Shown here: in pieces, positions 1-11,250 of the stretch
Layout of the letters: each line of letters opens with the position of its first letter
Position numbering within the stretch: position 1 is the stretch's first letter
Assembly (NCBI GenBank): GCA_019096065.1
Contig: JAGUCH010000003.1
Coordinates: 5,890,001 to 5,954,000 of the forward strand
Reading direction: 5' to 3'
Length of the DNA stretch: 64,000 bases
Source: Paracyclopina nana
Taxonomy: Eukaryota > Arthropoda > Copepoda > Cyclopoida > Cyclopettidae
Notes under the pieces: model-generated
Database searches by the model: none
What the model saw: the letters and a program-made list of their open reading frames with translations, nothing else
What the model was told of the DNA's origin: nothing
Made by a program: the position numbers and the translations under genes

Positions 1-124
1 CATTTGCCCAGCGCGAAATCCTGCAGAAATTCCCTTATTTCATGTACTGATTAAATACAAGTAAAAATAAAAAAATAAGTCAAGTTTGTTTCTACATCAT
101 TGGACTGGATTTTTTTATTTCAAT

Positions 125-664
125 TTAAGAGAAATAGGCTCTCACAGCCCCAATAATATCTCTCCTACAAAGTGGGCATTTCAACAAGGAGGTTCCGCAG
201 CCTATACAGGTCATTGCATGGCGGCAAGGCAAGAATACAACAGTTATTTCATTAGTGAAACAGACTTTACATGCAAGGGACATGGCCACCTCTTTAGGTT
301 CAGTTTTCTCATAATTAGTAATGTTTTTGGCCCTTGGAACAACTGGTGCATTCACTTTTGCAGCTTGAAGTTTTATAAAATCTTCCCCTTTCACCAGAAG
401 AATGAATGGACATGATTGAAACCATTTTGCATGCTGTTCAAAAGGACAATCCGCTGGCAACCATTTGTGAAGTGCTCCATGACAGCTGAAGCAAAATACA
501 ATGTCACCTCTTCCAGAATAAAAAAATCCAGCTTCTGCTAATTCATGTGGACGTTGAGTTATGCTCAAAGGCCAGTCACGATAAGACGCAATTCTTCTTT
601 GCAAAGTTGCAAACTTTTCATTTATAGGGAAAGTATAAAGCACAATTCCATTGAAATTGCTCAT
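125..664 (-). CDS. Single-BIR, RING-type inhibitor of apoptosis protein (IAP)
   Basis: Predicted IAP: binds caspases or IAP antagonists through a BIR domain and acts as a RING E3 ubiquitin ligase in the cytosol. Counting from the ATG at 664, the BIR domain spans about residues 19-86, with the typical ELAEAGFFYSG stretch and zinc ligands C58, C61, H78 and C85. A C-terminal RING spans residues 132-170 (CKVC, PCRH, CIGC, CPLC) and ends in AYFS, as in XIAP/DIAP proteins. At 179 aa with one BIR it is shorter than the usual two- or three-BIR members. The frame stays open upstream to a GTG at 724, and a splice acceptor could lie there, so an upstream coding exon is possible. Family assignment is firm; orthology to a named IAP is not. 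Confidence 0.9.
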   Translation of the reverse strand: MSNFNGIVLYTFPINEKFATLQRRIASYRDWPLSITQRPHELAEAGFFYSGRGDIVFCFSCHGALHKWLPADCPFEQHAKWFQSCPFILLVKGEDFIKLQAAKVNAPVVPRAKNITNYEKTEPKEVAMSLACKVCFTNEITVVFLPCRHAMTCIGCGTSLLKCPLCRRDIIGAVRAYFS

Positions 665-724
665 GGTTTTATTTTTACCTAACCACTTTTCTGGGAGACA
701 GTCAAAGGGAAACTGGTGCTTCAC

Positions 725-1114
725 ACACCTCTTTTGTGCAGAAAAAGCCCACCCTCTCTCAGCACTATTTATGAGTTATTATCTACAATGAATGATTGAA
801 AGCACCTCATTCACTTGCACCATAGAAGACTTTCTGCATACATTGAAAAAAGCAGAAAAAAGGAGTCACCTTGCCAAGAAGCACCTTGAGTTGTATCAAG
901 GTGTAATTATGACACCTTGAGTGAGCTATTAAATCACCTTTTTTCATGCACCTTGGATGAATCAGGCACTTGACCTAATTAGGCCTTCATTTAGGCTAGC
1001 CAGTGCGGCACCAGTTGACACTTATGACATTTGGTGTAAACGATTTTTGGGGTTGGAACATGAGTGGTGTAAATTACATACAACAGGGAGTTAATATGAT
1101 CCTCCTTTTACTAG
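725..1114. other. Gap between IAP and zinc-finger exon, with CACCTTG motif cluster
   Basis: No coding exon is seen. Between 867 and 955 the heptamer CACCTTG occurs four times on the + strand (867, 882, 913, 949), once inverted (897) and once as CACCTTT (935). The gap ends in a pyrimidine-rich stretch and a TACTAG acceptor just before the zinc-finger exon. The gap probably holds the IAP 5' end and promoter. Confidence 0.4.
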
Positions 1115-1721
1115 GCTCGATGGTATAAGAAATAAGTGCGGACGTAAAGCCAATCATAGGTGCCCACAGTGCCCATTCAAGACTAAATTTCGGAGTTCAA
1201 TCAAAATTCATTGCCAGAGAGCTCATGTAAAGAAATTGCCGAAACTTAGCAGATCTGCCATGATGCCACAGAAATCGTTGGTGTGCGACTTGTGTGACTT
1301 TTCAACAGATCACCAAATTGCATTAAAAAGGCATCTGACCGTGGAGCATGTGTTAAAGAAAAGGTGTGGCTTTTGTGACTTTTCGAGCAATAGCAAAATT
1401 GCATTGATAAATCACATTGGTTTCATGCATGATTGTGAGGCCATCAAGTGCTGCAACAAGATATTTAAAAATCGTATATGCTATGCCAGTCATTGTTCGC
1501 GCACGCACAAGACCTCGAGGCGCTCAATCTTTGAGGAAACTAGCGTTGGCAACATGGAGCCATCTGGAGATATTGCCCCACCTCTCTCACCAACTTGCAC
1601 CATTGTCGTATCTGAGCAAAATGTGGATCCCACGACCAATTCATCGGCAAAACTCTCCGAAAAAAATGTTCCCTTGAGGGAAATCATTTTGGAGGAAGGC
1701 TCCGGCTCAATCTGCTCGTAG
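1115..1721 (+). CDS. Terminal exon of a C2H2 zinc-finger protein (lola-like architecture), 5' exons not visible
   Basis: A 3'-terminal coding exon opened by an acceptor-like CTCCTTTTACTAG; the frame requires a phase-2 upstream intron. It encodes four C2H2-type fingers in sequence: CPQC..H..H (about 1155-1225), CDLC..H..H, CGFC..H..H and a weaker CC..H..H finger, then a ~75-aa Ser/Thr/Glu-rich tail ending at the TAG near 1719. Fingers of the C-x2-C-x12-H-x3/4-H kind bind DNA, so this is probably a nuclear transcription factor. No ATG can start the frame inside this exon before the first finger. No compatible 5' exon is seen on the + strand in the ~1.1 kb to the window edge. In arthropods such orphan finger exons are typical of BTB-zinc-finger genes with many alternative 3' exons (lola, mod(mdg4)-like). 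That link is inference. Confidence 0.7.
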
Positions 1722-2106
1722 ATTGGTAGCATCAACGTCATTTGAGGATATTCAGAATATTCGAGGTCGCGCATTAGAAGAAAAGAACAATCTACAATAG
1801 CTGGATAGCACAAATGAAAATTAAGTACAATAGAAACAGGAAATCAGCTTTCAACAGTGGAAAGCTTTAGCATTGGCTAAGTGAGTATTTAATGGAAGCC
1901 CCACGCGCGTAAATGGCAAGAAAAGTGCACAAAAGCGAATAGCATAAATCAGTGCTTCATGATTTTCAGCTAGTATAACAAAGTGTATTTCAGTACTTAA
2001 GTTAAGATGAGGGGGCTAATGAAGGATAAAAATACAGTATATGGCAATAAGAGATGATAACTGCGCACCCATAGCATAAAACCGAATATTCCATAATATT
2101 TGAGCA
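1722..2106. other. Convergent 3' region between zinc-finger exon and NAGA
   Basis: AT-rich sequence holding the 3' ends of the zinc-finger exon (+) and of the alpha-galactosidase-family gene (-). No ORF or repeat stands out. Confidence 0.4.
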
Positions 2107-5100
2107 CTATTTTGATGTATGAATCCTTTGAAATCCGTAGCCATGATCGTTCAAGTAATCTTCATCTAATGAACGATAAAAGTTGGCAAATCTTCGTTGA
2201 GGCACTTGGTCACCGAACGGCCTTCGTCGGCCATCAGCATTATTGATGAATCCTGCAATGGAGAGGAATTTTTATTATTTGCATTTAATGTTTCATGAAC
2301 TAAAGTACACATTTTTTTAAGCCTTAAAAAGTATACATTTCTATATTAAGTCAATTAAATTCAGCCACAAAAGTGGCTGAGGTATTGTTAGAGAACACGT
2401 ACCAATATGTCCATGGTCAATGACAAATCCTTCGTCCTTTCTCGGTTGTGCGTCCCTTCCAGGCTCAACAAAATTGCCATTACGAAGTTTGCCTTTATGG
2501 ATATCACAACGAATCATGACAACACCTAAAATATACGATCCAGATCTGAATAGGGATTACAATAACTTTTAAAAAAGGGTTCATACTTCCGGATGGGTTT
2601 ACGTCCACCTTAAAACGCCTTTCAGGAGTAACAATCCCATAATCATAACTGTCATACAAATCTGTGATGTGGTAGCCATCTGTATGGTCAAGGCCCAACT
2701 CTCTTAGGGTAACAGATACCTGAAAAATGCAAAAACATCAAATTAGATCAAAATGCTTCAAATAAAGTAAAAGAAGCTCTTATTGTAACAGATACTTCTT
2801 ACGAGGAAAAATTATCATACTCTTCAGCAACAGCATTGCAGGTTCACACGTTTTTACTGTTCATCTATTCAAAAATATGCCGAGCTATAATGAGGAAGTT
2901 GTGCTATTTTCGCACACAAAATTAGTTACACTAAAAAGCTATCATCTGCAGATGATATTCCAGCTTTAGAAAAAAGTTCGAGCAGGCTGCTGGACGAAAA
3001 TGTTAAAGAATGCGCAAACACTCGAATTGAATTTCGCAGCTCCTAAGGTGATTTAAGAATACCAGCAAGAAGGCCAAGTATAGCACGAAGAGATGATTTA
3101 CTTCACCTCAGTTGACAATTTTCGCCTTGAGCAACAACGAAGCGAGATAGAATTCAAGAATGACAAGTGCAGTTTTTGTTCCATTCATCTTCAAAATGCG
3201 TAAATCAATAGCACTTTGCTAGGATGCTTTGACACTTCTTTAGCTAGAGTAGCTGGCTGCAAGAATTTTTCATCTTGATATGGTATGTTTTTACCTCGCT
3301 GGGAGTTCCATCAGTTCTTCTGTTTAAGAAAACGATTGCATAAGAATATTTGCCTCGGTATACAGGCAATATTGGCCTGGCCCAAATTTCGATGCCCTTT
3401 TGCTATGAAACGGTCAAAAGAATTCATGTTTTAGCGCTCCTAAAAAGGAAAAAATAGTCATCACCTTGTAGATTCGTCTTCCTTGGATTCCCAATCGATC
3501 TTGATTGACTGCAATGATTTGGCGATTTTGCAAGATGGCCTTGTATTCTGGCTTAATTGTACGTAAATCCACTGACATCAGAAGAGGAGCAGCAAAAATG
3601 GCCCACATTGCCATCTGGGTTTTGCTCTGCTCATAGCTCAACCCGAAATTGCCAATGATTAGCTACAAAAAGAGGAAAATGAGATTGAAAGCGCAAAAGT
3701 AGCTGATTATTCAATTCAATTGCTGTCAGGGCAAAGGCAAAATATTCGGTACCAAGAAGTTGTAAGAATAAAAGTGTTGCCTAATTAAAGAGATTTCCGG
3801 GGTTTCCGTATCAAGTTTGGTGTGCTCTAAAACAAGATGAAAAGGTGAAGGTTGAATTTTTATCCGCGCATACATATAGGTTCACCACCAAATTAGAGCG
3901 CTGCGTCAAACGTACGCTAAAATGAGCTAAGTTTGTTCCACATTCCGCATAGAAATAAATCATCATCATAACTTTTTAAGCTTACAAAGGAAAACAATTC
4001 ACAGACTGCAAGTCGCGCCACATCAACAATATTGACAAATTTGTTAGGATTAAGCACTACCAAGCCAAAATACTTGTATTTATGGTGGAGCTCCAATAAC
4101 ACCTCATTATCAATGGTTGATCTAAATGTCAAGGCTGTCAATTCTTTCCCTCTTTTTCCTCTATCACTTTTAAAATAGATCAGCGATACACAGTTCATCA
4201 TCTACTTATAAGAGCAGGAAAAGCTAGAGGGGAAATATCTTTTTGATAAGAAAAAAAATTTCTTCTGCGGCTATACAAAAAAATCTGATTCTCTTTTTTA
4301 AAAAGAAAGAGGACAATAATTGATATCATCACTAAAGGAAGGAAGATTTCGTCCAAGGTTTCGAACTGCCCATATGGCGGTATTACTCAATAAGAGAAAT
4401 TACTTCGAGCAAACTGGCGCTCAATAGCCATGGGCCTTATTTGACTTACCATATCAGGATCATTCCAATGTCCTGGGCCAGCATTGGCAATGATGACATC
4501 CTGGTTATCTCCATAATAATCGATGACACTAGCAACGGATTGCCAGCTGTCCTGGATATCATCGAAATTCCGCCAAAGATTGCAAGAGTTGATGATTGAG
4601 GTGTAATTAGGCTGAAAAAGAATAATAACACACATGAATTTTTCCCTGCTAAAACCGACGAGTTGATGATGCGCGGCAATTTCCTCATATCAAACCAAGC
4701 ATAACGCAGTATCCTGATTTAGAATGTTTCCTCACAAACCGCAAACAATAATATAGTCCAGATGAGTGAATTCTGCAAAATCAACCACTGTGCGTGTCGC
4801 AACTTACCGTCATTCCACTGTACGTTTGGTACACAGGCCAAGAGCATGAGTAGAGCATAGGTCTACCAGTCTTATTTAAATGGTATCCAAATTCTGGATA
4901 TCCGCGATCCATGTCAGTGGGAAGGGAATAACAGCCTAAAATGCAAAAAAATCCATTTCGTTGATTAGCTAACGAGATGAAATCCTCATTTAGTTACCAT
5001 CCAATTTGACGTAGTCTACGTCCCATTCAGCAAAGGTATTGGCATCTACCTCCAAATGCCCGAGGATTCCTGGGTATCCCGCGCAAGTGAAGTTGCCATA

Positions 5101-5952
5101 ATCTTCATAGATACCAAACTTGAGACCTTTGCTGTGGACATAATCAGCCAGGGCTTTCATGCCACTGGGGAACCTTTGAGGGTCAGCCTGGAGCCTGCCC
5201 TGTCTGTCACGTGTGTGGCTTAACCAGCAATCGTCCACATTGATGTATGAAAAGCCTACATCTTGATAGCCGTCAGATACAACTAGGTCAGCCATTTGCC
5301 TGAACAGCCTCTCGCTGATGCAATTATGAGGGTCATTGGCACAATCAGTATTGCACCGAAATCGCTCCCAAGCGAGCCAGCCCATGGGTGGAGTGCGTGC
5401 GAGTCCATTTTCAAGAGCTGAAGTGAGGCTAAGTAATGCCACAAGGCAGACCCACAGAAGCTACAATGAAACGAGAAGTGTACTACTACATGAGCGACGC
5501 AATCCTATTTTCCCACATTGCTATTATTTTAGGAAGAAAAATTGGGAGCTGCTGGTGCTTTAGCCCTGAAGGATAAAGACATAAAACATTGTCTGAGAAA
5601 ATCAGGGTCATGAACTGCGCGAGCACAATAGAGTCAATTTATGACAAATTATCACAGGAAGAAAAGATGCCATGTGCAGAGATAGAAATGAACCAAATCT
5701 AGCGAACACAAAAAAGTTGTTTGAAGCAGTTAGAAGGAACTGAACTTGGATATTATTATTTTTTCTCATCAATTGAAAAGGACCGATATATATCCTTGGA
5801 GAGTAATGTTTGTGAAAATTCAGGGGGAAATGCACTCATTCGTTCTAACAAACAAATAATTATGGTTCTAGTAGTAGAAAGCAAGTAATCAACAGCTTGG
5901 AGGCCGTTTGGAAAATTCATGATTGAAATAGTTTAAAGACACTTACTGCCAT
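2107..5952 (-). CDS. NAGA: Alpha-N-acetylgalactosaminidase / alpha-galactosidase (GH27)
   Basis: Lysosomal GH27 glycosidase that removes terminal alpha-GalNAc or alpha-Gal from glycolipids and glycoproteins. About nine exons on the minus strand: 5952-5947 (ATG GCA only), ~5460-4998, ~4935-4808, 4611-~4450, ~3663-3463, ~3403-3296, 2719-~2590, 2525-2403 and ~2251-2107. The two-codon first exon joins in phase to a hydrophobic stretch ([12 protein letters not shown]) to make a signal peptide before [13 protein letters not shown]. Motifs follow the family order: NVDDCW, GIYEDYG, YVKLDG with the nucleophile Asp, [10 protein letters not shown] with the acid/base Asp, [21 protein letters not shown] and [11 protein letters not shown] ~45-aa tail follows the usual C-terminal beta domain and ends around [12 protein letters not shown] and GLA cannot be separated by eye in invertebrates, where one gene often serves as the common ancestor type. 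Exon edges are good to a few bases. Confidence 0.92.
3785..3860 (+). repeat. Dispersed repeat, copy A (in a NAGA intron)
   Basis: A ~70-bp block (AGATTTCCGGGG...AAAACAAGATGAAAAGGTGAAGG) that recurs in inverted orientation near 11170-11250. The right half is identical in both; the left half differs by a few substitutions and a ~9-bp indel. It is probably part of an old interspersed element. Confidence 0.6.
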
Positions 5953-8820
5953 GCAATGTTTTGTACTTTTCTTGATCATCTTGGTTAGAAAACAAAGTTT
6001 GGAGATCATGACTGAATCCTGGATGTATTTTATTAGTTGTTGTTATTGTTTTCACTTTCACCCCGACACCATGCAGTTTGACGGGAAAATCGACAACGAT
6101 TCACTTCCTTGACAGATTATCACAATTGAAAATAACTTGTTGCGCAGCCATACTTCAGGCAATGGCTCGTAATGATTCCGAGGATGTACGAACTTTAGAA
6201 GCAACTAATCTCCCGCAAAGAGTTGCAGACGTCAACTAACTTACTAAGTAGCTATTCTAGCGAGGTGCGCTACGGCAGAAAAGAAAGAGCGCGTATAATT
6301 CGGCTGAGCGCGCATGCGCGCACTCGATGCAACCACTGATTACTGAACGACTGAACTCACTCAACTGAAGCAACAACAAATTCATCAATACGTATCAAGG
6401 TCAAAAATATCAAATTTAACTTTGCGAACTCTAGGGTAAAAGTGCTTTTAAGTGAGATTCAATTTGCAGAGTCGCTGTCATACATTTGCATGGACAGGTT
6501 AGTTGGGAATACCAATGTCTACTACCTGCAATGCTGCACCAAAAAATAAGTCAATAGAACTTTCCCAAAAATATTTGGACAAAAGCTTTTTTAAAGGGCA
6601 CTCTGACACATTTTCTTTTTTCTCAGAATACTATTAGGATGGTACCGTATGTCTTTGTTTATGCATGTACACGTGCATGTTCACACATGAAACCTTCTGC
6701 TATCTGTGTTCTACTTAGACAATGTTCCACATTATTGGCCCATTGATTTGAAATAATGTTAGTGTGCTTTGCCAGGTTAAGTATCACTATCATAATTAAA
6801 GAGGCAGCCATGGAAATAACACCTTTTTGTGTAATGATCCTGATGATCTGTGGGCATTTTTTTTCTTTTTTTCGACATTGCATGGCGCTGCAAAAATGGC
6901 GCAATTTTTTCACGGCCAAAGGAGGTTAAACCACCAAAATGTGCTGATGAACCAAGCTAGAATTATTTAGCTAAATTCAATATATTTCAACAGCTTGGTC
7001 TCATTTCTCAATTAACTTTTAATTTTTTCTCTTGACTCATCAAGGAAATGCAGAGAAGTGAGCCTAGATTTATTTTTCACACTTATTCATTGTTCTGTGC
7101 AGCCAAATTGCTCTCTTTAGTCAAGGTGTGAAAATTGAAGCAATCTTTTTATAGAGTCCTCTCATCTTCTCGGGGTCAATGGCGCGTTTAACCGCGTCAA
7201 ATCATACACAAGGCTGAAAATGATATCTTCTGCAATTGCAAAAGAAAACCTTGAAAACCCTAAAAAGCCTTTTTTGAACGTTTCCTTGCGATTTCTGAAG
7301 CAGAATTGCAATCCATGTAAAATGTACAGAATTACACACTTTGTGCCAGATGGATTTCCAGAAATTTATGTGAAATAATAGTAAATGCTTGCTGAGATAA
7401 CAAACAGTTACAATACTGAGGTCTTTAAGGACGCTCGTTGCTCGACGATAGAGACCTTATAGCATGCCTTTCATTTCAATTGGAGATTCCCAACTAAGTC
7501 TGAAGATTTTCTGGACATGACCTTACCTCTATGACCTTTAAAAGAGTTTAACACAAAGTTGGCCTTAAAATCCAATATTGCAATTATTAAGGTGTTTGTC
7601 CGATAGCTCTTTTCAATAATGTTTGGCTTTCGACTGATGAAGGATTTGACCTTCTTGAACCACAAAAAACGAAAAATCAATCAAAATCAATTCATGACAA
7701 GGCAATTTCACGACTTTTGCTGTTGGCACTAAATTGGCAATTGTTTGAAATAATCATCATCATTTTTATGGTGCAAAAATCCAAATGGCCATAGAGAGAT
7801 GGCTACAATAATTCTGGGTATTTTTCTCCTCTTTTCTATTTTACAATTTATACTAATTTGTTTGCTGTTGATGTTAGTCACATTTTGGGTTAGAGATCAT
7901 GGTTTTTTGTTGGCCATATTTCTTATTTATTCTTGGGCTACTTCGAAAATGTCATATTTTTCTGATATTTGTTCAATGTTATAGAAAATCAGTACGTTAA
8001 AACTATTTAACTTCCTTGTGCCTTTTTGAATGAGGAGCCCACCCACATTTAATACGAAATAAAATTCACATGCTGATGACAAGTTCACATCACAGTGGGG
8101 CGAATGTTTTTTTTACTAACTAAACCTGCTAGACTACATCAATTAATTTGATTCCCACAGTGTGATATTCTACCCGCTAAAAGTTGTAAAGGTTAATTAT
8201 GCAAAATATGTGGGAACAACCACAATTAAAATGGGAAGTTAGTTGTTTTTTCAGAAGATGCGTCGTCAAAAACAAAACAGTTATTTGTTCATATTAAAGA
8301 CCTGTATGTACGTGTTAGTCAGTGACGTCACTCACTGCCTAGAGAATAAGAACGGACGATCTCGGTTTTTGAGGAAGCGTGCGCTCAAAGTAGCTATGGT
8401 ATAAGTGGAAACCATCTTTGTGCTTATATTTTTAAGGCTTTTAACAAAAGAATAACTTAAGAAAGTGACTTTACTTTTCACTTTACATTGAATTTTCTGT
8501 TATATTGCTAGTTCTAGAATGGCACTGCTCCATTGTTTTAGTTTTTACTCACATTTTAAGGTTAAAAGGCTTTACAAATTGCAAAGCCTCAACTAAGTCA
8601 ATCAGCAGTTCAATAAAATCGAGCTCATCCCAAAGGACTATTAAAAAATGAAAATTACCACTGAAAAAAATATTTTTCAACTAAATGATATTTGGATATT
8701 TTTCAAGACTATACAAAAATTAAAAATTTTTATGATGTAAATTTCTGTTTTTGTGACGCCCCTGCAGGCTGGCCGGTCAAGATTTCCACTTCTAATTGAT
8801 TAACCGTTCTTATTCCTAAG
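5953..8820. other. Intergenic region upstream of NAGA
   Basis: 2.9 kb of AT-rich sequence. I see no gene: the longest frames are under 90 codons and show no family motif. A perfect CRE-like palindrome TGACGTCA lies near 8324. The 6240-6370 part, with alternating GCGCGCATGCGCGC, is the likely NAGA promoter and 5' leader area, but no TATA box is obvious. Confidence 0.35.
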
Positions 8821-8828
8821 GCAGCGAG

Positions 8829-9321
8829 TAGTGATGGAACGAGCCGGAAATTTTCAGCTTGATCAAGCTTCAAGCTTTTTGAAAAGTGTTCGAGCGATCC
8901 CAAGCTTTTGAAAATTATTATCAAGCTTTTTCAAGCTCAAAATTTCACATTTCAAGCTTTTTTCAAGCTTTTCACTTTTTTAGTATTTTAACATAAAAAA
9001 TGGCGATTAGTCACCAGATTTGACAAAATTACCCCAAAAGCGCAATAAATGACAGAAATAGCTTAAACTTAGATTTAAGTACTTCACTCCTTCACGTAAT
9101 TGTTAATTTTAAAATCAGCCCTTTTTTGTTTTGGTTAAAAATGGATAAAGTTTTGAAATTTTTTGGTGTCAAGCTTTTTCAAGCTTTGCATTTTTTGGGT
9201 TTCAAGCTTTTTCAAGCTTTTCAAAATTTGGTTCGAGCGATCCCAAGCTTTTTGCTTATGTAGCTCAAGCTGGGTTTTAGCTTCAAGCTTTCAAGCCAAG
9301 CTCAAACTCGTTCCATCACTA
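8829..9321. mobile_element. Complete non-autonomous hAT-type MITE (493 bp)
   Basis: The ends are a perfect 15-bp terminal inverted repeat, TAGTGATGGAACGAG at 8829 and its complement ending at 9321. The element is flanked on both sides by the same 8 bp, GCAGCGAG (8821-8828 and 9322-9329). An 8-bp target duplication with TAGNG-type ends is the hAT signature. The interior has no transposase. It is made of repeated CAAGCTTTTTCAAGCTT units in both orientations, so it can fold extensively. The intact target duplication suggests it is not very old. Confidence 0.9.
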
Positions 9322-9671
9322 GCAGCGAGTGAACTACGTACATCCAGCGCTTTAGTTCATATAGAAAAAAGTGAAACTATTTGAAGGTCCACAAACCGCC
9401 AAAAAATCAAATGAAGCGGAAAAAATATTTGCCAACATTGCACGTTGAATCAGTTTTTGGCGAAGATTAGCCATTTTAAAGTTTTATTGGCATCCTATGA
9501 CCCAACATTTATAAGCGCTTATTTTTGTTAGAGTATCTGGCTCTGATTTGTAGCTCAAGTTATCGCAAGGCCATTGAAAAACTGCGGGCATTAACATTCA
9601 TGCTATCAGCAAATGTTTGTTGGTATTTTCCGTGGCATAATTCGGTTACGGAAAAGTAGACACATTAATCA

Positions 9672-10172
9672 TTAGTATTGCTGCAAGAGTTTCCGCATTG
9701 TTATTTTTAAGCTTTCACCAAAGCAAAGTCGCACATGCATATGTGAAAACAACGACTCCTGAATAATTCTTTGTCCTGCATTGCATGAAAAAAAGCAAGG
9801 ATTGAGATCTTTCTTAGTGTTGGTATCGTAAAATTCGGCATTTTTTGCCGGTCTTGGCGCCTTGGCATGCAACAGGCATTTCCTCGTTAAATGAATGGTT
9901 TCTATGCAGACGTGGTTCAAATCGTCTTGGTCACGCTGGTAGAATTTGATAAATGTTGCCAAACATTCATCAAGATTTATGCGAAGAGGATTCTTTGACC
10001 TCCAATTTATGTAATAGAGCTTGACCAGAGCTAAGATACGTCCGTCTGAGATTTTGACCACCCAAAATGGGAATCTCGAATCTAGCAAGCAGGACATTAA
10101 ATTCAAACGATGCTCGTACGAAATAATTCTTTTTGTAAGGATGCTAAAATTGAAAATTGACCCTCTGATCAA
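9672..10172 (-). CDS. Hypothetical ORF, 166 codons, doubtful
   Basis: An uninterrupted frame of 166 codons in AT-rich DNA, which is longer than expected by chance here. It opens at a TTG just after an acceptor-like CAAGCTAG, so it would have to be an internal or last exon. The product is mixed, slightly basic and has several Cys/His, but no domain is recognised. No neighbouring exon supports it. It may be an orphan gene, a decayed element fragment or a chance frame. Confidence 0.22.
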   Translation of the reverse strand: MIRGSIFNFSILTKRIISYEHRLNLMSCLLDSRFPFWVVKISDGRILALVKLYYINWRSKNPLRINLDECLATFIKFYQRDQDDLNHVCIETIHLTRKCLLHAKAPRPAKNAEFYDTNTKKDLNPCFFSCNAGQRIIQESLFSHMHVRLCFGESLKITMRKLLQQY

Positions 10173-11169
10173 CTAGCTTGTAACGTTTACTTATAACCAC
10201 AAAAGTGAATGGATTAATTCAGATTTATGATTTTGGTGCTAGCATGCAGCATTACGGCTATATTAGCCTAAATTCATACATTCATCAAAGTTCTCGCCTA
10301 TATAAAAGGTTTTTTAGTGCTAAGCTGTACTTTTTGCTTCGCAAATACCTGAAAATTACAAGGGAGTTTGCATGATGATGGTCATTATTTCATGTAGGTC
10401 ACCAAGTTCAACGCATTGTCACTTTCAGGCTCTCACCGATAAAAAATGTTTCAATTTTAGCAACTCCAGTAATCAATTTTCGCCACAATGAATAGAAGAC
10501 TTACATTGATTCTTGATCTGTGCAAATGTTACAATTCCATTTAACCCACTGTGTCACATCGCGGCATGAGGAAAATGGACTCCAAGGTCAAATTGATAAT
10601 CTTGGTGATGCCTTTAAAAAAAGGTGCACTTACCTTTCCCTGAAATTGCCAATAAAATCAATGCTGGCTAATTACGAATTGCATCAATATTAATTTCACA
10701 AGTTTTCCTTTCTTTCCGCCAAAAAATTAAATGTGTGAAGACAGTTGCTTGCTTTGACGCTTGATAGTAGGAAATGTTGCTCTAAAAATAGTATACGTGA
10801 CTTAATGTTGCTGCTACTGATGAATATCGATGAGTTCAAAGTCGATCAAATCATATATTCCACTTCCTGATATTTTCCTGAAACCGAAATGTCAGCTATG
10901 GCTAATGATTATATTTTGAAAAACCAATTTCATGCCCCTTGTCATCTAGTTATGGCAACTCAAAAATTCTCTTCCTCAAACGTGATAATTGGACTGACAG
11001 AAATAAGAGCAGCGAAGAAAATTCCAGCCAAGCTTTTTGCCTTCTTTATTTGATGCCGATTCATCTCAATTGCCATCAATTTTGCGTAATATTCGAGCGT
11101 AGCATATTTTTATGATTCCGATGCAGTTCTCACAGGTGCAGTTGTGCCTATATGCTATGTATAGGTAGA

Positions 11170-11250
11170 TTTAGTCAACCTTCACCTTTTCATCTTGTTT
11201 TAGAGCACTAGATGAGCACCAAACCTGACACAGAAAACCCGGAAATCTTT
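11170..11250 (-). repeat. Dispersed repeat, copy B
   Basis: Inverted counterpart of the block at 3785-3860. The shared core on this strand reads TCAACCTTCACCTTTTCATC followed by TTGTTTTAGAGCAC. Compared with copy A it carries a short insertion after AGAGCACT. Confidence 0.6.

Noticed and set aside
2588-2600. Possible non-canonical GA donor in NAGA
   Set aside because: A normal GT donor three bases on (GGAA|GTATGA) also keeps frame, adding one Ser.
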